From positions 1-14,725 of the forward strand of contig JAXDBV010000278.1 in NCBI GenBank assembly GCA_034678415.1: a stretch of 14,725 bases of DNA. Reading direction: 5' to 3'. Origin of the DNA: JAXDBV01 sp034678415. GTDB lineage: Bacteria > Bacteroidota > Bacteroidia > Bacteroidales > VadinHA17. A program made the translations under genes and the position numbers. The stretch's first letter is position 1; every line of letters starts with the position of its first letter. Under the pieces are notes generated by a model that worked only from the letters and a program-made list of their open reading frames with translations, was not told the DNA's origin and ran no database searches. Below are positions 7,181 to 14,053 of the stretch, one piece after another.

Positions 7181-8460
7181 TTTTTTCTGTTTAACCTGAT
7201 CATGATTGCATTTGCATGAGCTTCCATTTTTTCTTCCACTGCAAGCTTTTCAACAGCCCGTCCAATCTCCCCGATACCCCTGAAGGTGAGTTTCTGAACG
7301 CTGATGTTTTTCATGAAACTACCGGTGGTCAGTCCGCTCCATGCGAGGGCAGAGCGGTTGGTCGGCAGGGTATGATTGGTTCCCGTGGCATAATCGCCGG
7401 CACTCTGGGCTGACCAGGGGCCAATAAATACCGAACCTGCATTCATGATTTTCCCCATGTACGATTCCGCATGCCGTATGTTTAAAACAAGATGTTCAGG
7501 AGCATAGAGATTGGAAAAACCGATCATTTCATCAATATTATTCATAAGTATGAGACGGGATTGTTCCAGGCTGGCCATGATGATCTCTTTTCTTGGAAGG
7601 CCGGCCGTTTGTTCTGAGATCAGCCTTGTTACCGCATCCAGCAGCCGTTCGCTCGTGGTAAGCAGGATGACCTGGCTGTCTCCTCCATGTTCGGCCTGTG
7701 ACAGGAGGTCGGCAGCGGTAAATGCTGCATCGGCTGTCTCATCAGCGATGATGAGCAATTCCGACGGGCCGGCCGGCAGATCGATGGCAACATCCATGGT
7801 AACCGCCAGCTGCTTCGCCATTGTCACATACCGGTTGCCCGGGCCAAATATCTTATATACACGAGGTATAGTAAACGTTCCGTATGCCATGGCAGCGATG
7901 GCTTGCGCCCCTCCAACCCTGAAAATACGGTGTACCCCTGCATAACGGGCGGCATAAAGAATGCCGGGGTGAATCGTGCCGTCTTTTCCCGGTGGGGTGC
8001 AAAGGATAATCTCACGACATCCGGCCACAGAGGCAGGAACAGCCAGCATGAGAACGGTGGAGATCAGCGGCGCTGACCCACCCGGGACATAGAGTCCAAC
8101 CTTCCTGACAGGCACCTCTTTCAGCATGCAGCGAACACCCGGTGAGGTGGTGACCCACCGGTCCTTCCGGAGCTGCGAACGATGAAACCGCATGATGTTC
8201 CCGGCTGCAAGGTGAACCGCATCCCTGAATGCGCCTGTCGTACAGGAAGAAGCATTTTCTATCTCCTGTTCTGTAACTTCAATGGAATCAATGACGACAT
8301 GGTCATACTGCTCCGTCAGACGGCGCAGAGCCGCATCACCATCCTTCCGGACCTCCTCCATGATGTTCCTGACCTGCGTCTCCAGGCCTGACACACCGGC
8401 TGACGGCCGTGTACACAGCTCCGGCCATATCTCCTGTTGCGGATACCTGATGATTTCCAT
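7177..8460 (-). CDS. hisD: Histidinol dehydrogenase HisD
   Basis: Zinc- and NAD-dependent enzyme for the last two oxidations, L-histidinol to L-histidine. It has 427 residues, normal for the family. Zinc ligands are visible as Gln255 and His258 (SQAEHGGDSQ), Asp356 (SAGDYATGTNH) and His415 (EAHANAI). Glu322 and His323 (YAPEHLVL) are the catalytic acid-base pair. FGPGNRYV (205-212) and LPAGPSELL (228-236) are the usual nucleotide- and substrate-site segments. The ATG at 8460 shares one base with the hisG stop (TAATG), and the gene ends in a 4-base overlap with hisC. Confidence 0.97.
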   Translation of the reverse strand: MEIIRYPQQEIWPELCTRPSAGVSGLETQVRNIMEEVRKDGDAALRRLTEQYDHVVIDSIEVTEQEIENASSCTTGAFRDAVHLAAGNIMRFHRSQLRKDRWVTTSPGVRCMLKEVPVRKVGLYVPGGSAPLISTVLMLAVPASVAGCREIILCTPPGKDGTIHPGILYAARYAGVHRIFRVGGAQAIAAMAYGTFTIPRVYKIFGPGNRYVTMAKQLAVTMDVAIDLPAGPSELLIIADETADAAFTAADLLSQAEHGGDSQVILLTTSERLLDAVTRLISEQTAGLPRKEIIMASLEQSRLILMNNIDEMIGFSNLYAPEHLVLNIRHAESYMGKIMNAGSVFIGPWSAQSAGDYATGTNHTLPTNRSALAWSGLTTGSFMKNISVQKLTFRGIGEIGRAVEKLAVEEKMEAHANAIMIRLNRKK

Positions 8461-9317
8461 TATATGATCATTTTCTCGATAGGTATGACCAGTATTCCCT
8501 GTGCTCCGTTTTCCTTGAGCTTGTCAATCACTTCCCAGAACTCATTTTCACTGAGCACGGAGTGCAGGGAGCTCCAGCCTTCCAGCGCCAGGGGCATAAC
8601 CGTGGGACTTTTAATACCCGGAAGGATACTGATGATCTGTTCCAGTTTGTCGTTGGGTGCATTCAGAAGGATATACTTGTTATTATCGGCCCTCATCACA
8701 GCCCTGAGACGGAACAAGAACTTCTCCAGTACAGCCGCTACCTCCTTTTCAAGGTTTCTTCCGGCCACGAGCACCGCCTCGGAGTACATCACCGTTTCAA
8801 CCTCCCTGAGGCCGTTGCTGGTAAGGGTGCTGCCCGAGCTGACCACATCGAAGATGGCATCGGCCAGACCGATGCAGGGAGCTATCTCCACCGAGCCGCT
8901 GATCTCATGTACCTCGGCATGTATCTGTTTCTTCCTGAGAAACGATTTCAGTACCGAGGGATAACTGGTGGCAATCTTTTTCCCTTCGAAGAATGATAAT
9001 CCCTCGTATTCTACCGACCTTGGTATTGCCAGTGAGAGACGACACCTGGCAAAGCCGAGCTTCTCCATCACCCTCAGGTTAAATCCTTTCTCGATCAGCA
9101 TATCCTCACCCACGATACCGGCATCAGCCACCCCGTCTTCCACATACTTCGGAATATCATCGTCTCGCAGGTACAGTGTCTGTAAAGGGAAATTCCCCGA
9201 CTGGGAAAACAAGTTACGACTGTTATTCGTGATCTGGATCCCGGCTTCGGAAATAAGTTTCAATGATGTATCGCTGAGCTTACCGCTCTTTTGTATCGCG
9301 ATCTTCAGTGCTTTCAT
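8460..9317 (-). CDS. hisG: ATP phosphoribosyltransferase HisG, long form
   Basis: First committed enzyme of histidine synthesis: ATP plus PRPP gives phosphoribosyl-ATP plus pyrophosphate. With about 285 residues it is the long hexameric type, carrying its own C-terminal ACT-like regulatory domain (about 215-285, ending in the usual VIPIEKMI). This form is known to be inhibited by histidine and works without HisZ. The catalytic part has LYLRDDDIPKYV, DAGIVGEDML and the PRPP loop DVVSSGSTLTSNGL. I chose the ATG at 9317 (MKALKIAIQKSGKL) because homologues begin there. An ATG two codons earlier (9323) is possible; the longer open frame to 9377 would run through the terminator stem and is unlikely. 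It is the first gene after the his leader. Confidence 0.95.
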   Translation of the reverse strand: MKALKIAIQKSGKLSDTSLKLISEAGIQITNNSRNLFSQSGNFPLQTLYLRDDDIPKYVEDGVADAGIVGEDMLIEKGFNLRVMEKLGFARCRLSLAIPRSVEYEGLSFFEGKKIATSYPSVLKSFLRKKQIHAEVHEISGSVEIAPCIGLADAIFDVVSSGSTLTSNGLREVETVMYSEAVLVAGRNLEKEVAAVLEKFLFRLRAVMRADNNKYILLNAPNDKLEQIISILPGIKSPTVMPLALEGWSSLHSVLSENEFWEVIDKLKENGAQGILVIPIEKMII

Positions 9318-9350
9318 TGGCATAACTGGTTTGTTGTTAACATGGATATT

Positions 9351-9380
9351 AAAAAAAAAGGGTTGCAGAATCTGCAACCC
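9351..9380 (-). terminator. Attenuator terminator of the his operon
   Basis: On the minus strand GGGTTGCAG, a 3-base loop (ATT) and CTGCAACCC form a perfect 9-bp hairpin, followed at once by nine T. This is a strong intrinsic terminator placed 34 bases before the hisG start and after the leader peptide, so it must act as a regulated stop ahead of the operon. An upstream copy of the 5' arm, GGTATGCAGAA (9412-9402), can pair with TTCTGCAACC of the 3' arm with one bulged base. Mutually exclusive folds are therefore possible. Confidence 0.85.
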
Positions 9381-9408
9381 CTGTTCATTATAAGGTTATT
9401 CTTCTGCA

Positions 9409-9425
9409 TACCATTCCCGCTCACC
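9409..9425 (-). promoter_or_regulatory. Shared leader motif, his copy (GGTGAGCGGGAATGGTA)
   Basis: This 17-base element spans the stop codon of the His-rich leader (the TGA inside GGTGAG). The pro leader has a 20-base relative at 13933-13952 in the same position relative to its own leader stop. Both read GGTGAG, then CGG, then ATGGTA, with short indels between. Both leader peptides therefore end in Arg-stop. Function unknown; it lies between the sensing codons and the terminator. Confidence 0.55.
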
Positions 9426-9465
9426 GGAGGTGATGATGGAGATGATATGCATGCGTACGTGCCAT
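9421..9465 (-). CDS. hisL: His operon leader peptide, His-rich (MARTHAYHLHHHLR)
   Basis: A 14-codon ORF lies between the promoter-like element and the attenuator terminator. Five of its residues are His: H5, H8 and H10-12 (codons CAT CTC CAT CAT CAC). This is the expected sensor: scarce charged tRNA-His stalls the ribosome on these codons. Its stop TGA lies within a motif shared with the leader of the pro operon (9409-9425). The last codons (ATCACCTC, 9434-9427) can pair weakly with the GGGGT at the base of the terminator (ACCTC with GGGGU, including one G-U), in the place where an antiterminator would be expected. The role is inferred from codon content and layout. It is not homologous in sequence to enterobacterial HisL. 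Confidence 0.8.
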   Translation of the reverse strand: MARTHAYHLHHHLR

Positions 9466-9491
9466 TGTTGATCGTTGAGGAGGCAATATTA

Positions 9492-9499
9492 CAAACATA
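9492..9499 (-). promoter_or_regulatory. Probable -7 element of the his operon promoter
   Basis: TATGTTTG matches the Bacteroidota -7 consensus TAnnTTTG. It would start the transcript near 9485, about 20 bases before the His-rich leader ORF. No clear TTTG lies 19-21 bases upstream, so the -33 element is weak or absent. Confidence 0.6.
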
Positions 9500-9683
9500 A
9501 TCTGATATATTAAACAATTTTCTAAAAAATATGCTGCCTGTTTTCGAATTTTCATCCCTACCCGAATTATTCCGTGCTAAAACAACCATCTTTTCCCTGT
9601 GCCTGCAGGCTGAAGTTGATGGTCTTAAGAATACTATTTATTTATAATGGTGAAATCTTATTGTATTCTTGCAAATATTTATT
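9500..9683. other. Spacer between citrate synthase and the his promoter
   Basis: About 180 bases with no supported gene. AAGAATAC (9627-9634) and GTATTCTT (9663-9670) form an 8-bp AT-rich inverted repeat with a 28-base loop, and GCCTGCAGGC (9601-9610) is a palindrome. Neither is a convincing terminator, so some read-through from the pro-gltA unit into the his leader is possible. Confidence 0.5.
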
Positions 9684-11090
9684 CTACCTTTCCTTCAACG
9701 GGATGTAATTCCTGTTTTCATACACGTTTTTAAACGCCGGTCTGATAATTCGTTTTGCCGAGAAGGTCAGTTCTTCGATGCGGTGTGAGCACCATCCGGC
9801 AACCCTGGCCAGGGCAAACAGTGGTGTATTGAGTTCCTTGGGTATTCCAATGCATGAATACACGAAGCCGGAATAGAAATCCACGTTCACGCATACTACT
9901 TTCCCCTGCTGATTACCTTTGAATTTTCTGAATACCTCCGGTGTAAGTTCCTCCACAAGTGAATACAATTCATATTCTTCATACCGTTCTTTTTCGAGGG
10001 CCAAGTCTTTTGCTTTTTCCCTCAGCAATGTGGCCCTGGGATCCGAGAGGGTATAAACGGCATGCCCCACACCATAGAGTTTACCGGAACGATCATAGGC
10101 TTCCTTGTTGAGTATTCTGAACAGGTAGTTTTGCACCTCTTCCCTGTCTTTCCAGTCCTTCACATTGGTTTTGATGTCATCCATCATATCCACCACTTTC
10201 AGGTTGGCACCTCCGTGCAAAGGGCCTTTCAGGGAAGCGATGGCCGAGGTCACCGCAGAATAGATATCCGTTTCCGTTGAACTGGTAACCCGCAAAGTAA
10301 ACGTGGAATTGTTTCCTCCGCCGTGATCGGCATGGAGCACAAGGGCAAGGTCGAGCAGAGCGGCTTCCAGTTGTGTGTATGAATTCTCTCCCTTGATCAG
10401 GTGGAGAAAGTTCTCGGCAGTAGTCAGTGCCGGCTGGGGATGACGAATCGACAATGTCCTGCCCTGATAGGCATACCGTAAAGCCTGGTATGAATAGGCA
10501 GTGATCGTGGGAAATTTGGCGATCAGGTTCAACGATTGCAGGATCATATTGCTGAGCGATGTGTTCTCCGGATCATCATCGAGGTTGTACAGTCCCAGCA
10601 CCGATCGTGCAAGCATATTGAGGATATCCTGGCCCTTCATGGACAAGATCATGTCATTAATGAACTTATCCGGCAGCGACCTGAGGGAAGCAAGCAGAGA
10701 AGAGAACTCCTCCAGTTCCTGCGTATTTGGCAACCTGCCCGCAAGCAAAAGAAAAACGGTCTCTTCAAACCCGTGCCGCTTTTCATTCTGGAACCCGTGA
10801 ATAATATCCTCTATCTCTATTCCCCTGTACACCAGCCTTCCTGGAATAGGTACAACCGTATTGTTCTCCCTTACATACCCTATCACATCGCAAATATTGG
10901 TCAATCCCACTAAAACACCCGTGTGGTCCTTGTTCCTGAGGCCACGCTTCACCTCGAACCTGTCGAATAATTCACTGTCGATCTTACAGGCGTTCCGTAC
11001 TGATTCCTCTAGCTTTGCGAAGAAGCCGTTGTCTGTCAAACGTGTAACATTATGGTTTTGTACCTCGGTATCAATGATTCTTTTGTTCAT
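9684..11090 (-). CDS. gltA: Citrate synthase (citrate/2-methylcitrate synthase family)
   Basis: Condenses acetyl-CoA with oxaloacetate to citrate in the cytosol. The 468-residue protein belongs to the subtype common in Firmicutes and Bacteroidota, marked by LHADHGGGNNSTFT (252-265), KGPLHGGAN (288-296) and GVGHAVYTLSDPRA (340-353). The likely catalytic residues are His256, His292 and Asp404 (NVDFYSGF), with Arg437 in WCSHRIEEL for substrate binding. Where enterobacterial enzymes have GHRVY this subtype has GHAVY, so that change is not a defect. It starts 30 bases after the proA stop with no promoter motif or terminator between, so it is probably co-transcribed with proBA. It would supply 2-oxoglutarate, and hence glutamate, for proline synthesis. 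A 2-methylcitrate synthase role cannot be excluded from sequence, but no propionate genes are nearby. Confidence 0.93.
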   Translation of the reverse strand: MNKRIIDTEVQNHNVTRLTDNGFFAKLEESVRNACKIDSELFDRFEVKRGLRNKDHTGVLVGLTNICDVIGYVRENNTVVPIPGRLVYRGIEIEDIIHGFQNEKRHGFEETVFLLLAGRLPNTQELEEFSSLLASLRSLPDKFINDMILSMKGQDILNMLARSVLGLYNLDDDPENTSLSNMILQSLNLIAKFPTITAYSYQALRYAYQGRTLSIRHPQPALTTAENFLHLIKGENSYTQLEAALLDLALVLHADHGGGNNSTFTLRVTSSTETDIYSAVTSAIASLKGPLHGGANLKVVDMMDDIKTNVKDWKDREEVQNYLFRILNKEAYDRSGKLYGVGHAVYTLSDPRATLLREKAKDLALEKERYEEYELYSLVEELTPEVFRKFKGNQQGKVVCVNVDFYSGFVYSCIGIPKELNTPLFALARVAGWCSHRIEELTFSAKRIIRPAFKNVYENRNYIPLKER

Positions 11091-11120
11091 AAAATGGCTG
11101 ATGTTTGTGCATTATAACTG

Positions 11121-12368
11121 TTAGCTTCTGATCTGTCCGTTTCCCTCAATGATCCATTTATAGGTGGTCATTTCCTCGAGAGCCATTGGCCCCCGGGCAT
11201 GCAGTTTTTGGGTCGATATGCCGATCTCGGCACCCAGCCCGAATTCGCCCCCGTCGGTAAAAGCAGTGGATGTGTTTGAATAAACCGAAGAAGCATCAAC
11301 CAGCTTGAAGAACAGGTCCCTCCTCTCACGGTTCTCGGTGATAATGGCCTCACTGTGCTTTGAACCGTACTGATCAATATGTCCAACGGCCTCTTCGAAG
11401 GATGCCACTGTTTTGACAGCCATCGTATAAGAGAGGAATTCCGTACCGAAGGATTTACCGGTAGCCTTCCGCAGCAACCGCTGCGTGTATTTTCCTTTCA
11501 GGGCCATGTAGGATTTTATGTCAGCATAAATGATCACGTTGGCCGATGCGCATAATTCCACCAGGTACCTGAGGTCGTCCAGGCGTTTCTCATGGATGAT
11601 AAGACAATCGAGGGCATTGCAAACGCTTACCCTTCGTGTTTTTGCATTGTTGATGATGATCCTGCCCTTTTCCCTGTCTCCGTATTCATCAAAATAGGTA
11701 TGGCATACGCCTGCCCCCGTTTCGATAACGGGAATGGAAGCGTTCTCCCGGACAAAATCAATCAGTCCACGCCCTCCGCGCGGGATGATTAGATCAACAT
11801 ATTGGCGCGCTTTCAGCAGCTGGAGGGTCTCCGTCCTCCCGGCCGGCAACAAGGCCAGTATATCTTCACTGATCCCGTTCCTGCCCAGCACTCTCTTTAT
11901 AATATCGACAATAGCCGTATTGGTATGCAGGGCATCGCTGCCACCCTTGAGTATGCATGCATTGCCTGATTTCAGGCAGAGGGAAAACACGTCAAAGGTG
12001 ACGTTGGGCCTGGCTTCGTAGATCACCCCTATCACGCCGAACGGTACGGATATTTTCGATATCTTCAGCCCGTTGGGCCTCCGGGTTTCCGATAATATCC
12101 TGCCGAGAGGGCCTGGTAAGCGGGCTACGTTCCGAATGCCGTCGGCTATGTCTCCCAGCCTCTTTTCAGTAAGCTGCAGACGATCGTACTTTGGATCCGC
12201 GGTGTCCATCCTGGCAAGATCCTTCCCGTTCTCGGAGAGGATCAGCCTGGAGTGTTCCACGGCAGCATCGGCCATCTCCAACAGCGCCCTGTTAATGGTT
12301 TCCGGATCAATGATCCCCAGGGTACGGCTTGCCTTGAGCACTCTTTTAAAGACCGGTGTCACATCCAT
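11121..12368 (-). CDS. proA: Gamma-glutamyl phosphate reductase ProA
   Basis: NADPH-dependent reductase that converts gamma-glutamyl phosphate into glutamate-5-semialdehyde, the second step of proline synthesis. At 415 residues it has the family's normal length, with an aldehyde-dehydrogenase-like fold. The signature VPFGVIGVIYEARPNVT is at 108-124 and CILKGGSDA at 138-146. IPRGGRGLI lies at 195-203, and the catalytic Cys250 is in KTRRVSVCNALD. It starts 3 bases after the proB stop, as expected for enzymes that pass on a labile phosphate intermediate. The next gene, citrate synthase, follows after 30 bases. Confidence 0.97.
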   Translation of the reverse strand: MDVTPVFKRVLKASRTLGIIDPETINRALLEMADAAVEHSRLILSENGKDLARMDTADPKYDRLQLTEKRLGDIADGIRNVARLPGPLGRILSETRRPNGLKISKISVPFGVIGVIYEARPNVTFDVFSLCLKSGNACILKGGSDALHTNTAIVDIIKRVLGRNGISEDILALLPAGRTETLQLLKARQYVDLIIPRGGRGLIDFVRENASIPVIETGAGVCHTYFDEYGDREKGRIIINNAKTRRVSVCNALDCLIIHEKRLDDLRYLVELCASANVIIYADIKSYMALKGKYTQRLLRKATGKSFGTEFLSYTMAVKTVASFEEAVGHIDQYGSKHSEAIITENRERRDLFFKLVDASSVYSNTSTAFTDGGEFGLGAEIGISTQKLHARGPMALEEMTTYKWIIEGNGQIRS

Positions 12369-12371
12369 TGA

Positions 12372-13508
12372 TCAGTTGTTTATCAGTATTCCAAATCCGT
12401 TATTGTGCTTTATATCTTCATTTATACACAGGTAGTCATAGTGAATGAACGGTTTCCCAAGCTTGGTGCCGAGGTACCGGGCTGTTTCGGTGGAGTCAAA
12501 ATTTGCCTTTCCCAGTCCGAGGCAGCAGCCCTCTTCATCAAGGATCCTAACGATATCACCGCATCTGAAGTATCCCTCCACCCTGACGATGCCCACCATC
12601 AGCAGGCTGGAAGCTTTGTCCCCGAGCAGGGCCAGCCTGGCCCCATTATTGATCACCACAGCGCCTTTGGCAAAGGCATCGGAATGAGCAAGCCATTTCT
12701 TAATGCCGTTCTTCTTATGCATACTGGAGACAAAATGGGTATACGGAACCTTTTTTCCCTTGATAATATCCGGGATAATGGAATCACGGTTCCCATTCGC
12801 AATAAAAACATCAATACCTTCCATCGCAATTTTCCGCGCAACGGTGTATTTGCTGATCATCCCGCCTCTTCCAAACCCGGATTTCCCGTTTGAAATGTAA
12901 CGGATGGCATCATCCGACTCCGGACGGATCTCACGGATCAGCCTGGCCTCTCTGGAGCGGGGATCGGCATTGTATACCCCGTCAACGTTGGTGAGCAGGA
13001 ACAACGAACCACAGTCCATCATGGATGAGATCAGCCCTGACAACTCGTCATTATCGGTGAACATGAGCTCATCAACCGTTACCGAATCGTTTTCATTCAC
13101 GATGGGAAGGACATCATTTTCCAGCATGGCGGAGATACAGTTCTTCATGTTGAGGTAATGCTTGCGGTCCATGAAGCTTTCCTTGGTGGCAAGCAGCTGA
13201 CCAACCGTGATGCCGAAATAACCGAAGAGCGACTGGTAGCTGGACATGAGCTTCACCTGGCCGATGGAGGCCCATATCTGCTTGGCAGTCACTTCATTTG
13301 TCTTCCTGGATGGCCGTACCTCACTCTGCCCAGATGCCACTGCACCCGATGATACGAGGATTACTTCCGTCCCCCTGCTGCGGAGAAAAGCAATATCCTC
13401 AACAAGGTGTAAAATTCGCACTCCGTTGAGCGATCCGTCATCCTGAGTGATGACATTACTGCCCACCTTGATGGTAATTCTGCTGAATAGAGGGTGAATC
13501 GTTTTCAA
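12372..13508 (-). CDS. proB: Glutamate 5-kinase ProB with C-terminal PUA domain
   Basis: Phosphorylates glutamate on its gamma-carboxylate, the first and normally proline-inhibited step of proline synthesis. The 378 residues comprise an amino-acid-kinase domain (about 8-260) and a PUA domain (about 280-362). Visible motifs are TIKVGSNVIT (12-21), VSSGAVASG, IVNENDSV, FTDNDELSGLI, TNVDGVYNADPR and GRGGMISK in the kinase part. GAVVINNGARLAL and GYFRCGDIVRI lie in the PUA part. The start is a TTG at 13508: a stop lies two codons upstream in frame, and no ATG or GTG occurs before the conserved kinase motif. The TTG overlaps the stop of the preceding ORF (TTGA), which suggests coupled translation and would limit ProB output. 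Confidence 0.95.
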   Translation of the reverse strand: MKTIHPLFSRITIKVGSNVITQDDGSLNGVRILHLVEDIAFLRSRGTEVILVSSGAVASGQSEVRPSRKTNEVTAKQIWASIGQVKLMSSYQSLFGYFGITVGQLLATKESFMDRKHYLNMKNCISAMLENDVLPIVNENDSVTVDELMFTDNDELSGLISSMMDCGSLFLLTNVDGVYNADPRSREARLIREIRPESDDAIRYISNGKSGFGRGGMISKYTVARKIAMEGIDVFIANGNRDSIIPDIIKGKKVPYTHFVSSMHKKNGIKKWLAHSDAFAKGAVVINNGARLALLGDKASSLLMVGIVRVEGYFRCGDIVRILDEEGCCLGLGKANFDSTETARYLGTKLGKPFIHYDYLCINEDIKHNNGFGILINN

Positions 13509-13846
13509 TTCTCAAATAATATTAAATGAACGGGAAAACCAGGACGTACAAATAAATCATGAACAACAGTACCTGCTTCGCCTCTTACACCTTTCGCGCC
13601 GTATGTGGCAGATACCTGTCCCGAGAAAATATCCATTGATATGATGTCATCAAATACAGAACCACAATCCCGGCGGATGCGTCCACTGATACACCGTGCA
13701 GATATGACATGGTATTCAGTATCCCCGGGTATCTTGTCCGGAAAGCATGCGCACCCGGTCTGGCTACTTACACATTCACCGGCAGGTTCTGTCAATTGTT
13801 TACCGGAAAACCAGTGTTTATGTCCGTATTGTTTAGGCTTGATCAT
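13505..13846 (-). CDS. Hypothetical protein, first ORF of the pro operon
   Basis: A 113-codon ORF from an ATG at 13846 to a TGA that overlaps the proB TTG start by 2 bases. I do not recognise the family. The peptide is mildly basic and Gly-rich, with five Cys in its first two thirds (C25, C32, C34, C52, C60), no signal peptide and no membrane helix. Its C-terminal part (FDDIISMDIFSGQVSATYG ... VRPGFPVHLILFEN) reads like a folded domain. Its place between the leader terminator and proB, and the tight TTGA junction, argue that it is translated. Against it are its short length, the lack of recognisable homology, and plus-strand open frames across the same bases. It might instead be a long untranslated leader or a relic. 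Confidence 0.42.
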   Translation of the reverse strand: MIKPKQYGHKHWFSGKQLTEPAGECVSSQTGCACFPDKIPGDTEYHVISARCISGRIRRDCGSVFDDIISMDIFSGQVSATYGAKGVRGEAGTVVHDLFVRPGFPVHLILFEN

Positions 13847-13881
13847 TGTTATATTTTTGTCCGCGTAAACCGGGGCAGGGT

Positions 13882-13916
13882 AATAAAAAACCCGTCCGAT
13901 TTACTCAGACGGGTTT
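13882..13916 (-). terminator. Attenuator terminator ahead of the pro operon
   Basis: On the minus strand AAACCCGTC and GACGGGTTT form a perfect 9-bp stem around an 11-base loop (TGAGTAAATCG), and the 3' arm runs into TTTTTTATTA. It lies between a short leader ORF and the first ORF of the pro operon, so it stops transcription before the structural genes unless prevented. An upstream segment, CTCAGGCG (13961-13954), can pair over 8 bp, with one G-U, with CGTCTGAG (13911-13904). That covers half of the 5' arm and the start of the loop, and would block the hairpin. Confidence 0.8.
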
Positions 13917-13932
13917 GAAAATATTATCGGGT

Positions 13933-13952
13933 TACCATAGACCGTTCTCACC
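13933..13952 (-). promoter_or_regulatory. Shared leader motif, pro copy (GGTGAGAACGGTCTATGGTA)
   Basis: Counterpart of the his leader element, again containing the leader stop codon (AGG TGA G). After ATGGTA the sequence continues AACCCG, which resembles the 5' arm of the terminator and can pair with CGGGTT of its 3' arm. In the his leader the equivalent downstream segment also mimics the terminator 5' arm. Confidence 0.55.
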
Positions 13953-14001
13953 TCGCCTGAGCAAAGAATCCTGGGGGCCTGTGGAACCTGTTCAATTTCA
14001 T
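13948..14001 (-). CDS. Putative pro operon leader peptide (MKLNRFHRPPGFFAQAR)
   Basis: A 17-codon ORF starts about 17-20 bases after the predicted transcription start and ends just before the attenuator terminator. It has two adjacent Pro codons (CCC CCA, 13977-13972). The antiterminator strand CTCAGGCG lies in its last codons, 4-11 bases before the stop. A ribosome that reaches the stop would cover that strand and let the terminator form. A ribosome stalled at the Pro codons would leave it free, allowing the antiterminator. That is the classical attenuation logic. Two Pro codons are few, and His, Arg and Phe codons are also present, so the sensed amino acid is inferred mainly from the downstream proBA genes. 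Confidence 0.62.
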   Translation of the reverse strand: MKLNRFHRPPGFFAQAR

Positions 14002-14022
14002 GTTATTATTTTTTATCCTGGG

Positions 14023-14053
14023 CAAATATATGATATTTTTATTTTTATACAAA
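14023..14053 (-). promoter_or_regulatory. Promoter of the pro operon (Bacteroidota type)
   Basis: TTTG at 14053-14050, exactly 19 bases, then TATATTTG at 14030-14023. This matches the Bacteroidota vegetative sigma consensus (-33 TTTG, -7 TAnnTTTG) in both boxes and in spacing. The transcript would start near 14017, about 16 bases before the leader ATG. Confidence 0.82.

Noticed and set aside
7511..7945. 144-codon plus-strand ORF opposite hisD, and similar long antisense ORFs over the his and pro genes
   Set aside because: They mirror strongly conserved enzyme genes on the minus strand and are Ser- and Pro-rich, as expected for antisense frames.
9396..9452. Alternative leader ORF MHIISIITSGEREWYAEE overlapping the his leader
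   Set aside because: It starts at a later ATG, holds one His codon, and runs past the shared stop-codon motif; the His-rich frame from 9465 explains the location far better.
9314..9589. 91-codon minus-strand ORF across the his leader
   Set aside because: It runs through the promoter element, leader ORF and terminator hairpin in a frame with no homology.
9601..9670. Terminator for the citrate synthase transcript
   Set aside because: The only inverted repeat has an AT-rich 8-bp stem and a 28-base loop with no T tract.
13882..14020. Metabolite riboswitch (SAM, TPP or cobalamin type) in the pro leader
   Set aside because: None of the conserved core sequences of those classes is present; a leader ORF with an antiterminator explains the region better.
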